Shown here piece by piece: positions 55,517 through 64,000 of a DNA stretch of 64,000 bases. Position numbers and translations under genes: made by a program. The notes below the pieces were generated by a model. That model searched no databases. It was given only the letters and a program-made list of their open reading frames with translations, and was not told the DNA's origin. Origin of the DNA: Pseudorhodoferax aquiterrae (GTDB taxonomy: Bacteria > Pseudomonadota > Gammaproteobacteria > Burkholderiales > Burkholderiaceae_C); the NCBI RefSeq assembly GCF_014652235.1, contig NZ_BMYK01000008.1, positions 167,969 through 231,968 on the forward strand. The letters run 5' to 3'. Each line of letters begins with the position of its first letter. The first letter of the stretch is position 1.

Positions 55517-57286
55517 ATGGCACGCACCGAGAAGAAGAAGGACGTGGTCATCGTCGGTCTGGGCTGGACCGGCGCCATCGCCGGCATCGAACTGGCGGCC
55601 GAGGGCCTGGAGATCGTGGCGCTCGAGCGCGGCCGCGACCAGAACACCGTGCCCGAATTCAAGTACCCCAACCAGATCGACGAGCTGACCTGGGGCGTGC
55701 GGCTCAAGAACATGCAGCACCCGCGCCAGCAGACCGTGACCATCCGCCGCACGGATGCCGAGACGGCGCTGCCCTACCGGTCCATGGGTTCCTTCCTGCC
55801 GGCCAACGGCGTGGGCGGCGCCGGCACGCACTGGAACGGGTTGCTCTGGCGCCCGCAGCCGCAGGAGATCCAGCTGCGCAGCTATGTGAAGGAACGCTGG
55901 GGCGAGTCCATCATCCCCGCGGGCATGCACCTGATGGACTACCCCGTCAGCTATGACGAACTGGAGCCGCACTTCACGCGCTTCGACCAGGTCGCCGGCA
56001 TCTCGGGCAAGGCCGGCAACCTCAAGGGCCAGATTCAGCCAGGGGGCAACCCTTTCGAGGGCTGGCGCTCCACCGAGTACCCCATGCCGCCGCTGCCACC
56101 GACCTACGACGCCAGCCTGTTCGGCAAGACCTGCGAGGCCATGGGCTACCACCCCTTCCCCGCACCGGCCGGCATCGCGTCCACGGCCTACGTGAACCCC
56201 TACGGCATGCAGATGGCGCCCTGCAACTTCTGCGGCTTCTGCGAACGCTACGGCTGCTACCAGTATTCCAAGTCGTCGCCGCAGACGGCCATCCTCGACG
56301 CGCTCAAGCGCAAACCCAACTTCAGCTACCGCACGCATGCCGAGGTGCTGCGCATCGAGAGCGCGGCCGACGGCAAGACGGCCACCGGCGTCACCTACTT
56401 CGACGCGATCCGCCAGGAAGAGGTGTTCCAGCCGGCCGACCTCGTGATCCTGTCGGCCTTCCAGCTCAACAACGTGCACCTGCTGTTGGTCTCGGGCATC
56501 GGCGAGGTCTACGACCCGGTGACCGACCGCGGCGTGACGGGCAAGAACTACGCCTACCAGATGAACGGCGGCGTGACCATGTTCTTCAAGGACGCCAACT
56601 TCAACCCCTTCATCGGCCACGGCGCCAACGGCATCTGCATCGACGACTTCAGCGTCAACCAGAACGACTTCGGCGCGCTGGGCTTCATCGGCGGTGCCTA
56701 CTGGCGGGCCGGCACCTTCAACGGCCAGCCCATCCGCTCGATGACGCTGCCGCCCGGCACGCCCGGCTGGGGTGCCGAGTGGAAGAAGTCGATCAAGCAG
56801 TGGTATGGCCGCTCGATGTCCATCGGCACGCACGGCTCGCACATGGCCTACCGCGCCAACCACCTGGACCTGGACCCGACCTACAAGGACCCACACGGCC
56901 GCCCGCTCATGCGCATGACCTTCAACTGGCAGGACAACGACCTGAAGATGAACCAGTACATGAAGGTCAAGGCCGGCGAGGTCGGCCAGGCGATGAAGCC
57001 CGACCTGATCCAGCTGGGCTTCAAGGGCGAAGGCGCCATGTTCGACGTGCGGCCCTACCAGACCACCCACACGACGGGCGGGCACATCATGTCGGCCAAT
57101 CCGCGCGAAGGCGTGGTCAACCGCTACTGCCAGAGCTGGGACCGGCACAACGTGTTCACCATGGGGGCGGGCAACTTCGTGCAGAACACGCAGTACAACC
57201 CCACGGGCCTGGTCGGCGCGCTGGCCTACTGGACCGTGCATGCGATCCGCACGCAGTACCTGCGCGATCCGCGCCCGCTGGTCTGA
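55517..57286 (+). CDS. FAD-dependent GMC oxidoreductase (gluconate 2-dehydrogenase alpha-like)
   Basis: A 589-residue flavoprotein. The ADP-binding fold has VIVGLGWTGAIAGIELA (GxGxxG at 14-19). A cysteine motif CNFCGFCERYGC (C236, C239, C242, C247) fits the small Fe-S cluster of bacterial FAD-glucose/gluconate dehydrogenases that passes electrons to the cytochrome. The C-terminus has the GMC signatures TTHTTGGHIM, with the catalytic His, and NPTGLVGALAYWTV. It lacks its own signal and would be carried out by the small subunit. Substrate (aldonate, polyol or sugar) cannot be told from motifs. Confidence 0.9.
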   Translation: MARTEKKKDVVIVGLGWTGAIAGIELAAEGLEIVALERGRDQNTVPEFKYPNQIDELTWGVRLKNMQHPRQQTVTIRRTDAETALPYRSMGSFLPANGVGGAGTHWNGLLWRPQPQEIQLRSYVKERWGESIIPAGMHLMDYPVSYDELEPHFTRFDQVAGISGKAGNLKGQIQPGGNPFEGWRSTEYPMPPLPPTYDASLFGKTCEAMGYHPFPAPAGIASTAYVNPYGMQMAPCNFCGFCERYGCYQYSKSSPQTAILDALKRKPNFSYRTHAEVLRIESAADGKTATGVTYFDAIRQEEVFQPADLVILSAFQLNNVHLLLVSGIGEVYDPVTDRGVTGKNYAYQMNGGVTMFFKDANFNPFIGHGANGICIDDFSVNQNDFGALGFIGGAYWRAGTFNGQPIRSMTLPPGTPGWGAEWKKSIKQWYGRSMSIGTHGSHMAYRANHLDLDPTYKDPHGRPLMRMTFNWQDNDLKMNQYMKVKAGEVGQAMKPDLIQLGFKGEGAMFDVRPYQTTHTTGGHIMSANPREGVVNRYCQSWDRHNVFTMGAGNFVQNTQYNPTGLVGALAYWTVHAIRTQYLRDPRPLV

Positions 57287-57296
57287 GGAGCGCGCC

Positions 57297-58652
57297 ATGA
57301 GAACCCTCCTCCGCATCCTGGGTGCGCTGGTCGTGCTGGGCGTCTTGGCGGCGCTGGCCCTGGTCTTCGTGCCCTTACGCCTGACGCCGCCGCAGGAAGC
57401 GCTCGCGGCCGACTGGCAGCCCGAGCCGGGCCGCGGCGCCTACGTCATGCGTGCCGGCGACTGCGTGGCCTGCCACACGGCCGACGGCGGCGCGTCGCTG
57501 GCCGGCGGCCGCGGCATCGCCAGCCCCATGGGCACGATCTGGTCCTCCAACATCACGCCCGACAAGGAGACCGGCATCGGCAACTGGACGCTGGACCAGT
57601 TCCGCGCCGCCATGGTCGACGGCGTGAACGCGCACGGCCAGCACCTGTACCCGGCCATGCCGTACGAGAACTACCGCTTCATGCAGGAGCGCGACATCCG
57701 CGCGCTGTATGCCTACCTCATGCACGAGGTGCCGCCGGTGCGCAACGCGGTGCAGGACACGCGCTTGCAGTTCCCGTTCAACCTGCGCTTCGGCATCCGG
57801 GCCTGGAACTGGCTCGCACTGCGCGGCGACCCGCGCTGGCAGCCGGCCAGCGCCGATGCACAGCGCGCGCGCGGCCAGTACCTCGTCGAAGGCCCGGGCC
57901 ATTGCGCCGCCTGCCACAGCCCGCGCACCTTCTACATGGCGCAGAACGGCACGCGGTTGGGCGATGCGGCCTTCCTCACGGGGGGCGTGCTCGACGGCTG
58001 GACCGCGCCGGCGCTGCGCGGTGCCGACGCACCGATCCGCAACTGGTCCGTGGCCGAACTGGCGGCCTACCTCGCGACGGGCCGCAATGCCCATGCGGTG
58101 GCCAATGGCGAGATGGCGCTGGCGATCGAGCACTCGCTGCAGCACCTGACCGACCAGGACCTCGTCGCCATGGCGGCCTTCCTGCGCGGCATGGACGGCC
58201 AGCCGGTCGGGCCCTTGCCGGACCAGGTGGCCGCGCCCGGGCCGCGCGCCATGCCGGCCCCCGCGGCCGACGACGCCGGGCAGGCCACCGCGAAGATGCT
58301 GACCGCCGCCACGCCGGCCATGCCGCTGGGTGCACGCCTGTACCTGGACAACTGCGCCGCCTGCCACTTCGACACCGGCAAGGGCGCGGCCGAGATCTTC
58401 CCGGCGCTGCAGGGCAACGCGCTCGTGCAGGGCCGGGACCCGGGCCCGCTGCTGTCCATCATCCTGCACGGCACCGCCGCGCCTTCCACCGACCGCCGGC
58501 CCATGCGCCTGGTCATGCAGGGCTACGCCGACCGCCTGAACGACGAAGAGGTCGCCGCGCTGGCCGACTTCGTGCGTTCGGCCTGGGGCAACGGCGCCGG
58601 CACCGTCTCGGCGCAGCAGGTGGCGGCCGCCCGCTCCGCGAAGCGGCACTGA
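57297..58652 (+). CDS. triheme cytochrome c subunit of the FAD dehydrogenase
   Basis: A 451-residue membrane-bound cytochrome with three heme c sites: CVACH (56-60), CAACH (203-207) and CAACH (353-357). An N-terminal helix (LLRILGALVVLGVLAALALVFV) exports and anchors it. Methionine ligands are plausible in segments such as MPYENYRFM. It carries electrons from the FAD/Fe-S subunit to ubiquinone, as in gluconate, sorbitol and alcohol dehydrogenase complexes. ATG 57297 follows GAGGAGCGCC, 10 bases after the GMC gene. Confidence 0.92.
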   Translation: MRTLLRILGALVVLGVLAALALVFVPLRLTPPQEALAADWQPEPGRGAYVMRAGDCVACHTADGGASLAGGRGIASPMGTIWSSNITPDKETGIGNWTLDQFRAAMVDGVNAHGQHLYPAMPYENYRFMQERDIRALYAYLMHEVPPVRNAVQDTRLQFPFNLRFGIRAWNWLALRGDPRWQPASADAQRARGQYLVEGPGHCAACHSPRTFYMAQNGTRLGDAAFLTGGVLDGWTAPALRGADAPIRNWSVAELAAYLATGRNAHAVANGEMALAIEHSLQHLTDQDLVAMAAFLRGMDGQPVGPLPDQVAAPGPRAMPAPAADDAGQATAKMLTAATPAMPLGARLYLDNCAACHFDTGKGAAEIFPALQGNALVQGRDPGPLLSIILHGTAAPSTDRRPMRLVMQGYADRLNDEEVAALADFVRSAWGNGAGTVSAQQVAAARSAKRH

Positions 58653-58707
58653 GCGCGCGCGGCGCAGCGGCCGGGCCCGGCCCTGCGAGGCCCACTACAC
58701 TGGGCCG

Positions 58708-60219
58708 ATGCCTGCCCTGCGCCGCCTCCTGACCCTGGCCTGCTGTGCACTGTGGCTGGCCACGGCCGGCCACGGTGCCCATGCCGCCGACGAGGGCGCG
58801 CTGCGCGTCGGCTCCAAGCGCTTCACCGAGTCCTACATCCTGGCCGAGATCTTGGCCCAGACCGCCGCGCCCCAGCTGCGCAGCCCGCCCACCGTGCGCC
58901 AAGGCCTGGGCAACACCGCCATCGTCTATGAGGCACTGCGTTCGGGCGCGATCGACCTCTATGCCGAGTACACCGGCACGATCTCGGCCGAGATCCTGCG
59001 CAGCCCCGCACCGCTCACGCGCGAGGCCATGCAGCAGCAACTCGCGCCGCTGGGCCTGGGCGTGGCGATCCCGCTGGGCTTCAACGACGGCTATGCCTTC
59101 GCGATGCGCTCGAGCGAGGCCGAGCGCCTGGGCATCCGCCGCCTCAGTGACCTGGTTCGGCATCCCGAGCTCAAGCTCGGCCTGTCCAACGAGTTCATCG
59201 GCCGCGCCGACGGCTGGCGCGGCGTGGCACAGCGCTATGGCCTGCCGCACACGCCGACGGGGCTGGACCACGGCCTGGCCTACGACGCCGTGACGGCCGG
59301 CCAGATCGATGTGATCGACATCTACACCACCGACGCCAAGATCGACCATCTGGGCCTTGCGGTGCTGGAGGACGACCGCGCCTATTTCCCGCGTTACGAC
59401 GCGGTGGTGCTGTACCGGCTGGACGTGCCGCAGCGCCTGCCGCAGGCCTGGGCCGCGCTGCAGCGGCTCGAAGGCCGCATCGACGAGCGCGCCATGATCG
59501 CCATGAACGCGCGCGCGGAGCTGCAGGGCCAGGCCTTCGACCGCATTGCGCGCGACTTCCTGGCCGGCGGTGCGGTGGCGGCCGACCATGCGGGGGGCTT
59601 CATGGCGCGGCTGCTCGGCCCCGACCTCCCCCGGCTGGCGCGCGAGCACCTGATGCTGGTGGCGGTCTCGGTGGGCCTGGCCACGCTGCTGGGTGTGCCG
59701 GTGGCGATCTGGGTCTTCCCGCACCTGCGGCTGCGGGCCATCGTGCTGGGTGCGGCCGGGCTGCTGCAAACGGTGCCCTCTCTCGCACTGCTGGCCGTGC
59801 TGATCTCGGCGATCGGTGCCATCGGCACGCTGCCCGCGCTGATCGCGCTGACGCTCTATTCGCTGCTGCCCATCATGCGCAATGCCGTGACCGGGCTGGC
59901 CGACGTGTCCGACGGGCTCAAGCAAGCCGGCACGGCCCTGGGCATGACGCCGGGCCAGAACCTGCGGCTGGTGCAGCTGCCGCTGGCCCTGCCCACGCTG
60001 GTCGCGGGCGTGCGCACGGCCACCACGATCGCCATTGGCACCGCCACCATCGCGGCCTTCATCGGCGCGGGCGGCTTCGGCGAGCGCATCGTCACGGGCC
60101 TTGCGCTCAACGACAAGCAACTGTTGCTGGCCGGCGCCGTGCCCGCCGCGGCGCTGGCACTGCTCAGCGAGGCGGTGTTCGAGCTGCTGGAGTGGTTGCT
60201 GCGCCGCTGGCGGCGCTGA
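58708..60219 (+). CDS. osmoprotectant (glycine betaine/choline) ABC transporter: fused binding protein and permease
   Basis: A 503-residue fusion. After a signal peptide (LTLACCALWLATAGHGAHA), residues 30-290 form an OpuAC/QAT-type binding domain (RVGSKRFTESYILAEILAQ; YAEYTGTI; YDAVTAGQIDVIDIYTTDAKI). The rest is an OpuCB-like permease with about six helices and the EAA-like loop ALGMTPGQNLRLVQLPLALPTL. Usual systems order permease-SBP; here the SBP leads. No ATP-binding protein is encoded next to it, so the ATPase must lie elsewhere or the system be non-functional. The stop is followed by about 170 non-coding bases before the secretin. Confidence 0.85.
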   Translation: MPALRRLLTLACCALWLATAGHGAHAADEGALRVGSKRFTESYILAEILAQTAAPQLRSPPTVRQGLGNTAIVYEALRSGAIDLYAEYTGTISAEILRSPAPLTREAMQQQLAPLGLGVAIPLGFNDGYAFAMRSSEAERLGIRRLSDLVRHPELKLGLSNEFIGRADGWRGVAQRYGLPHTPTGLDHGLAYDAVTAGQIDVIDIYTTDAKIDHLGLAVLEDDRAYFPRYDAVVLYRLDVPQRLPQAWAALQRLEGRIDERAMIAMNARAELQGQAFDRIARDFLAGGAVAADHAGGFMARLLGPDLPRLAREHLMLVAVSVGLATLLGVPVAIWVFPHLRLRAIVLGAAGLLQTVPSLALLAVLISAIGAIGTLPALIALTLYSLLPIMRNAVTGLADVSDGLKQAGTALGMTPGQNLRLVQLPLALPTLVAGVRTATTIAIGTATIAAFIGAGGFGERIVTGLALNDKQLLLAGAVPAAALALLSEAVFELLEWLLRRWRR

Positions 60220-60392
60220 GCCGGCAGCCGAGGGCCCGGAACGGCGCGGTTCCGTGACGCCGAGCGCACCGAACGCACGGCGCAGCACGCTTCTTCGCAA
60301 AGCTATACACGAGCCACACAGGGGCAGCACAGCGGCTGCCCAGAATGCGGCGCTCGCCGTTCCGACGGGCTTTCGCGCGCCCGCCCTGTCCC

Positions 60393-62339
60393 ATGAGATT
60401 TCCTCCCGGCCTCCCCTGTCTCGGGGCCTCGCTGCTGCTGTGCGGCCTAGGCCTGTCGCCCGCCCTGGCCGGTGACACACCGCCATCGAACACGGTCACG
60501 TTGGACTTCGTGGACGCCGACATCCAGGGCGTGGCGCGCACCCTGAGCGTGATCACCCAGCGCAACACCGTGGTGGATGCGCGCGTGAAGGGAACGCTGT
60601 CGCTGAGCGCGGAAACACCGGTCACCCCGGTCCAGGCCTGGGCGCAGTTCCAGGCGGCCCTGCGCCTGCAGGGCTACGCCGTGGTGGAGACCGCCGGGCT
60701 GTACAAGATCGTGCCCGAGGCCGATGGCAAGCTGCAGTCCGCCGCGGTGCAGGTGGCGGCCAGCCCGCTGCGCGGCGACCAGATCGCGACCGAAATCTTC
60801 CGGCTCAGCCATGAGAGCGCCAGCAGCCTGGTGCCCGTGCTGCGGCCGCTGATCAGCCCGAACAACGTGCTCAGTGTCGCCACCGGCAGCAACGCGCTGG
60901 TGATCACGGACTACGCCAGCAACCTCGCGCGTCTGCGCACCCTCATCGCCGCGCTGGACACGCCCAGCGCCACCGATGTGGAAGTCATGCCCCTGCAACA
61001 CGCAGTGGCGGCCGACCTGGCGGCGACCGTTCAGCGTCTGGCCGAGACGGCCGGCAACCCATCGGGTGCCGGTGCGAACGCCACCGGTGCAGCAGCCGCG
61101 GCGACCGCCGGTGCCAGCGCCACGGCCGCTGCCGGCGCCGCAGCCGGCGCATTCATCGTTGCGGACCCGCAGAGCAACAGCCTGCTGGTGCGCGCGCCCA
61201 ACCCGGTGCAGTTGGCCTTCATCCGCGCCCTCGTGGCACGGCTCGACCAGCCGCGCAGGAACGCCAACGTCCACGTCGTCTACCTGAAGAACACCGACGC
61301 CACCCGCCTGGCCCAGGTGCTGCGCGCGGCGTTTCCGGCAGAGGCCGCGGGCGGCAACCGCGCCAGCGCGTCCTCCCCGACGGCCGCGACGTCCAAGGCC
61401 ACCGCCGGCAGCTCGACCAGCAGCACCGACAGCACATCGCAATCCACGGCCGCGGTGACCGCCACGGCACAGCCGTCCACCGGTGGCGAGATCCAGGCCG
61501 ACCCGGCCAGCAACGCGCTGGTCATCAGCGCGCCCGAGCCCCGCTTCCAGGAGATGCGCCTGGTCATCGAGCAACTGGATGCGCGCCGCGCCCAGCTCTG
61601 CGTGGAATCGCTGGTGGTGGAGGTGGACGCCAGCCGCAGCGTGGACCTGGGCGTGCAGTGGAGCAAACTCTTCGACATCAGCAGCAGCACCGCGCTGACC
61701 CTGGGCACGGTGGCCACGGCGCTGGAGTCGATGGCGGGCACCAACATCCTGTCCACCGCCAACCTGGTCACACTGGACAACGAGGAGGCCAAGATCGTGG
61801 TGGGGCAGAACGTGCCCTTCGTCACGGGCTCGTACACCAGCACCAGCAACAGCAACCCGTTCCAGACCGTGGAGCGCAAGGATGTAGGCATCACCTTGCG
61901 CATCCGGCCCCAGATCGGCCAGAACGGCAACATCCGCATGGCGATCTACCAGGAGTCCTCGTCCGTGGCGTCGACCAGCAGCACGCTCGGGCCGACCACC
62001 AACAAGCGCTCCATCGAATCGAGCGTGGTGGTCAACGACGGCAAGATCCTCGTGCTGGGCGGCCTGATCGAAGACAGCGCCACGGACAGCGCCGCGCAGG
62101 TGCCGGCAGTGGCCGACATGCCGGTGCTCGGCGCCCTGTTCCGCAGCATCAGCCGCGCGCGCAAGAAGACCAATCTGATCGTCTTCCTGCGGCCCACCGT
62201 GATGGCCGACGAGAACGCCAGCAGCGCACTGTCGCTGGACCGCTACGACTACATCCGCGCCCAGCAGCAGGCCCTGCCGGCCGACATCCACCAACTGCCC
62301 AAGGACAAGCCGCCGTTGCTGCCGCGCGCGCCGCGCTGA
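60393..62339 (+). CDS. gspD: type II secretion secretin GspD-like, orphan, with shortened gate region
   Basis: A 648-residue outer-membrane secretin. A signal peptide (MRFPPGLPCLGASLLLC...ALA) precedes N0 (VTLDFVDADIQGVARTLSVIT), N1-N3 repeats and the secretin core (VESLVVEVDASRSVDLGVQW; ILSTANLVTLDNEEAKIVVGQNVPFVTG; NDGKILVLGGLIED). Two low-complexity Ala/Thr/Ser linkers lie near 215-245 and 325-370. Between LGVQW and ILSTAN there are only about 30 residues, whereas typical GspD has about 80 there, so part of the gate is missing. No other gsp genes are adjacent. An in-frame ATG at 60345 is less likely as it would precede the signal. Confidence 0.88.
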   Translation: MRFPPGLPCLGASLLLCGLGLSPALAGDTPPSNTVTLDFVDADIQGVARTLSVITQRNTVVDARVKGTLSLSAETPVTPVQAWAQFQAALRLQGYAVVETAGLYKIVPEADGKLQSAAVQVAASPLRGDQIATEIFRLSHESASSLVPVLRPLISPNNVLSVATGSNALVITDYASNLARLRTLIAALDTPSATDVEVMPLQHAVAADLAATVQRLAETAGNPSGAGANATGAAAAATAGASATAAAGAAAGAFIVADPQSNSLLVRAPNPVQLAFIRALVARLDQPRRNANVHVVYLKNTDATRLAQVLRAAFPAEAAGGNRASASSPTAATSKATAGSSTSSTDSTSQSTAAVTATAQPSTGGEIQADPASNALVISAPEPRFQEMRLVIEQLDARRAQLCVESLVVEVDASRSVDLGVQWSKLFDISSSTALTLGTVATALESMAGTNILSTANLVTLDNEEAKIVVGQNVPFVTGSYTSTSNSNPFQTVERKDVGITLRIRPQIGQNGNIRMAIYQESSSVASTSSTLGPTTNKRSIESSVVVNDGKILVLGGLIEDSATDSAAQVPAVADMPVLGALFRSISRARKKTNLIVFLRPTVMADENASSALSLDRYDYIRAQQQALPADIHQLPKDKPPLLPRAPR

Positions 62340-62347
62340 CAAAGAAA

Positions 62348-62373
62348 AGGCCCGGTCCTTGCGGACCGGGCCT
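62348..62373 (-). terminator. strong intrinsic terminator
   Basis: AGGCCCGGTCC / GGACCGGGCCT form an 11-base perfect stem with a TTGC loop. Reading leftwards the stem is followed by TTTTCTTT, so it ends the leftward ALDH transcript. It lies between two convergent genes and may also act on the secretin transcript, but rightwards there is no T-run. Confidence 0.88.
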
Positions 62374-62390
62374 CTGTGCTGCCTTGTGCT

Positions 62391-63827
62391 TCAGGCCTGC
62401 GTGTAGGCCGTCTTCACGGTGGTGAAGAACTCCTGCGCGTACTTGCCTTGCTCGCGCGGGCCGTAGCTCGAACCCTTGCGGCCGCCGAAGGGCACGTGGT
62501 AGTCCACCCCGGCCGTCGGCAGGTTCACCATGACCATGCCGGCCTGGCTGTGGCGCTTGAAGTGCGTGGCGTACTTCAGGCTCGTGGTGGCGATGCCGGC
62601 GGACAGGCCGAACTCGGTGTCGTTGGCCGTCGCCAGCGCTTCCTCGTAGTCCTTCACGCGGATCACGCTGGCCACCGGGCCGAAGATCTCTTCCTTGTTG
62701 ATGCGCATGGTCTTGGCGCTTTCGCTGAACAGGGCCGGGGCCATGTAGAAGCCGTCGGTGGAGAGCTTCAGGCGCTCACCGCCAGCGGCCAGCGTGGCGC
62801 CCTCGTCCTTGCCGATCTGGATGTACTCCAGATCCTGGTCGAGCTGGCTCTGGCTGGAGACCGGACCGATGTCCGTGCCCTGCGCCAGCGCGTCGCCGAC
62901 CTTGATCTTGGCCATGCGGGCCTTCATCGCTTCGATGAACTTCGGGTAGATGCCCTCGGTCACGATCAGGCGGCTGGAGGCCGTGCAGCGCTGGCCCGTG
63001 GAGTAGAAGGCGCTCTGCACGCTGAGTTCGACGGCCTGGTCCAGGTTGGCATCGTCCAGCACGACCTGCGGGTTCTTGCCACCCATCTCCAGCTGCACCT
63101 TCTTGCCGCTCTTGACGCATTCGAGCGCAATGCTGCGGCCCACGCCGGTCGAACCGGTGAAGCTGATCGCGTGGATGCCGGCATGGCCGACCAGCGCATT
63201 GCCGATCACGCTGCCGCGGCCCATGACCAGGTTGAACACGCCGGCCGGGATGCCCGAGCGGCTGATGATCTCCGCGAGCGCCCAGGCGCAGCCCGGCACC
63301 AGGTCGGCGGGCTTGAGGACCACGCAGTTGCCGAACGCCAGGGCGGGAGCGATCTTCCAGGCCGGAATCGCGATCGGGAAGTTCCAGGGCGTGATGAGGC
63401 CCACCACGCCGACCGGCTCGCGCGTGATCTCCACGCCGATGCCGGGACGCACCGAGGGCAGCGTCTCGCCGGCCAGGCGCAGGCATTCGCCCGCGAAGAA
63501 CTTGAAGATGTGGCCGGCGCGGGTGGCCTCGCCGATGCCCTCGGCACGGGTCTTGCCCTCTTCGCGGGCCAGCAGCGTGCCCAGCTCTTCCTTGCGCGCC
63601 AGGATCTCGGTGCCGATCTTGTCCAGCGCGTCGCTGCGCGCCTGCACCGAGCCCGTGGCCCAGGCCGGGAAGGCGGCGGTGGCGGCGGCCACGGCGGCAT
63701 CGACCTGGGCTGCATCGCCCTGGGCGTACTGGCCCAGCACGTCGGCCAGGTTGCTGGGGTTCAGGTTGGGGCTGTAGCTTTGGCCCGCGACCCATTCGCC
63801 GTTGATCAGGTTGTCATGGTTCTGCAT
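62391..63827 (-). CDS. NAD(P)-dependent aldehyde dehydrogenase, probable alpha-ketoglutaric semialdehyde dehydrogenase
   Basis: A 478-residue aldehyde dehydrogenase with catalytic C281 (STGQRCTASSR), general base E247 (QLEMGGKNP), N149 (ITPWNFPI) and the Rossmann loop FTGSTGVG. It lies 15 bases downstream of a gene whose C-terminus is that of glucarate dehydratase, so it most likely oxidises 2,5-dioxopentanoate, the last step of glucarate/galactarate breakdown to 2-oxoglutarate. A strong terminator follows. A dehydratase (kdgD-like) for the middle step is expected upstream, beyond the window. Confidence 0.88.
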   Translation of the reverse strand: MQNHDNLINGEWVAGQSYSPNLNPSNLADVLGQYAQGDAAQVDAAVAAATAAFPAWATGSVQARSDALDKIGTEILARKEELGTLLAREEGKTRAEGIGEATRAGHIFKFFAGECLRLAGETLPSVRPGIGVEITREPVGVVGLITPWNFPIAIPAWKIAPALAFGNCVVLKPADLVPGCAWALAEIISRSGIPAGVFNLVMGRGSVIGNALVGHAGIHAISFTGSTGVGRSIALECVKSGKKVQLEMGGKNPQVVLDDANLDQAVELSVQSAFYSTGQRCTASSRLIVTEGIYPKFIEAMKARMAKIKVGDALAQGTDIGPVSSQSQLDQDLEYIQIGKDEGATLAAGGERLKLSTDGFYMAPALFSESAKTMRINKEEIFGPVASVIRVKDYEEALATANDTEFGLSAGIATTSLKYATHFKRHSQAGMVMVNLPTAGVDYHVPFGGRKGSSYGPREQGKYAQEFFTTVKTAYTQA

Positions 63828-63842
63828 CGAAATACTCCAGGT

Positions 63843-64000
63843 TCAGCGCACCATGCAGGGGCGCTTGTTGTCGAACTTCCAGTTCGGGATCAGGTACTGC
63901 ATGGCCACGCCGTCGTCGCGCGCACCCAGGCCGTGCTGCAGGTAAAGCTGGTGGGCCTTCTCGACCTCGGCCATGTCCAGCTCCACGCCCAGGCCCGGCT
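63843..64000 (-). CDS. gudD: glucarate dehydratase, C-terminal part (5' end outside window)
   Basis: The last 51 residues of a protein that ends with [37 protein letters not shown] and [10 protein letters not shown], which matches the conserved C-terminus of GudD of the enolase superfamily from memory. GudD dehydrates D-glucarate to 5-keto-4-deoxyglucarate. The rest is outside the window. It precedes the aldehyde dehydrogenase by 15 bases. Confidence 0.88.
   Translation of the reverse strand, partial: PGLGVELDMAEVEKAHQLYLQHGLGARDDGVAMQYLIPNWKFDNKRPCMVR

Overview
The window is about 70% GC, densely packed and free of insertion sequences, phage genes and CRISPR arrays. Codon use, the gene families (a ScfR-type regulator beside methylmalonyl-CoA mutase, a GMC dehydrogenase with a triheme cytochrome, a phasin) and the gene order point to a betaproteobacterium of the order Burkholderiales, most likely Comamonadaceae. 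That placement is inferred from gene content, not from a marker gene.

Layout. 1-4.0 kb: the end of miaA, then an ABC exporter (ATPase plus FtsX-type permease) and a membrane-anchored retropepsin-like protease, all overlapping. 4.1 kb: tRNA-Glu(UUC). 4.3-5.0 kb: an unknown membrane protein. 5.3-23.7 kb: a low-oxygen/stress island with a Crp/Fnr regulator, an OmpR/hybrid-kinase pair, a PAS-GGDEF-EAL protein, an alanine-rich lipoprotein, a phasin, four universal stress proteins (USPs), Hsp20, a flavodoxin, a PaaK-like acyl-CoA ligase, a beta-CASP nuclease, a P-type ATPase and a truncated carbamoyltransferase-like protein. Seven intergenic palindromes of the FNR type (TTG-N8-CAA), each about 29 bp upstream of a -10-like hexamer, mark most of its transcription units. 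This makes the island look like one regulon controlled by the local Fnr-type protein or a relative.

23.8-25.5 kb: a chemoreceptor. 25.7-29.6 kb: a ModE-like regulator divergent from an FdhF/YdeP molybdoenzyme. 29.6-34.2 kb: a three-gene 2-oxoacid:ferredoxin oxidoreductase unit with a GltD-like flavoprotein. 34.4-38.0 kb: a cysteine-free SUOX-fold secreted protein and a hybrid histidine kinase.

38.0-49.1 kb: the propionyl-CoA pathway, read leftwards: methylmalonyl-CoA mutase, an inserted RHH/PIN toxin-antitoxin pair, meaB, pccB, pccA, bioB and a probable epimerase. A divergent ScfR-like regulator lies upstream with TTTGC/GCAAA operator-like repeats. The start of pccA is duplicated upstream and forms a short leader ORF. 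49.3-53.4 kb: a second, paralogous hybrid kinase. 53.4-54.5 kb: a ROK-like protein whose motifs are in circularly permuted order.

54.8-58.7 kb: a three-subunit periplasmic FAD dehydrogenase (small Tat subunit, GMC flavoprotein, triheme cytochrome c). 58.7-60.2 kb: a fused osmoprotectant permease/binding protein. 60.4-62.3 kb: an orphan secretin of the GspD family with a shortened gate region. 62.4-64 kb: a glucarate catabolic unit (the end of gudD plus a ketoglutarate semialdehyde dehydrogenase) closed by a strong terminator.

Taken together, the window pairs a low-oxygen/carbon-storage stress programme with propionate and sugar-acid catabolism. Assignments rest on motifs read by eye; no database search was possible.
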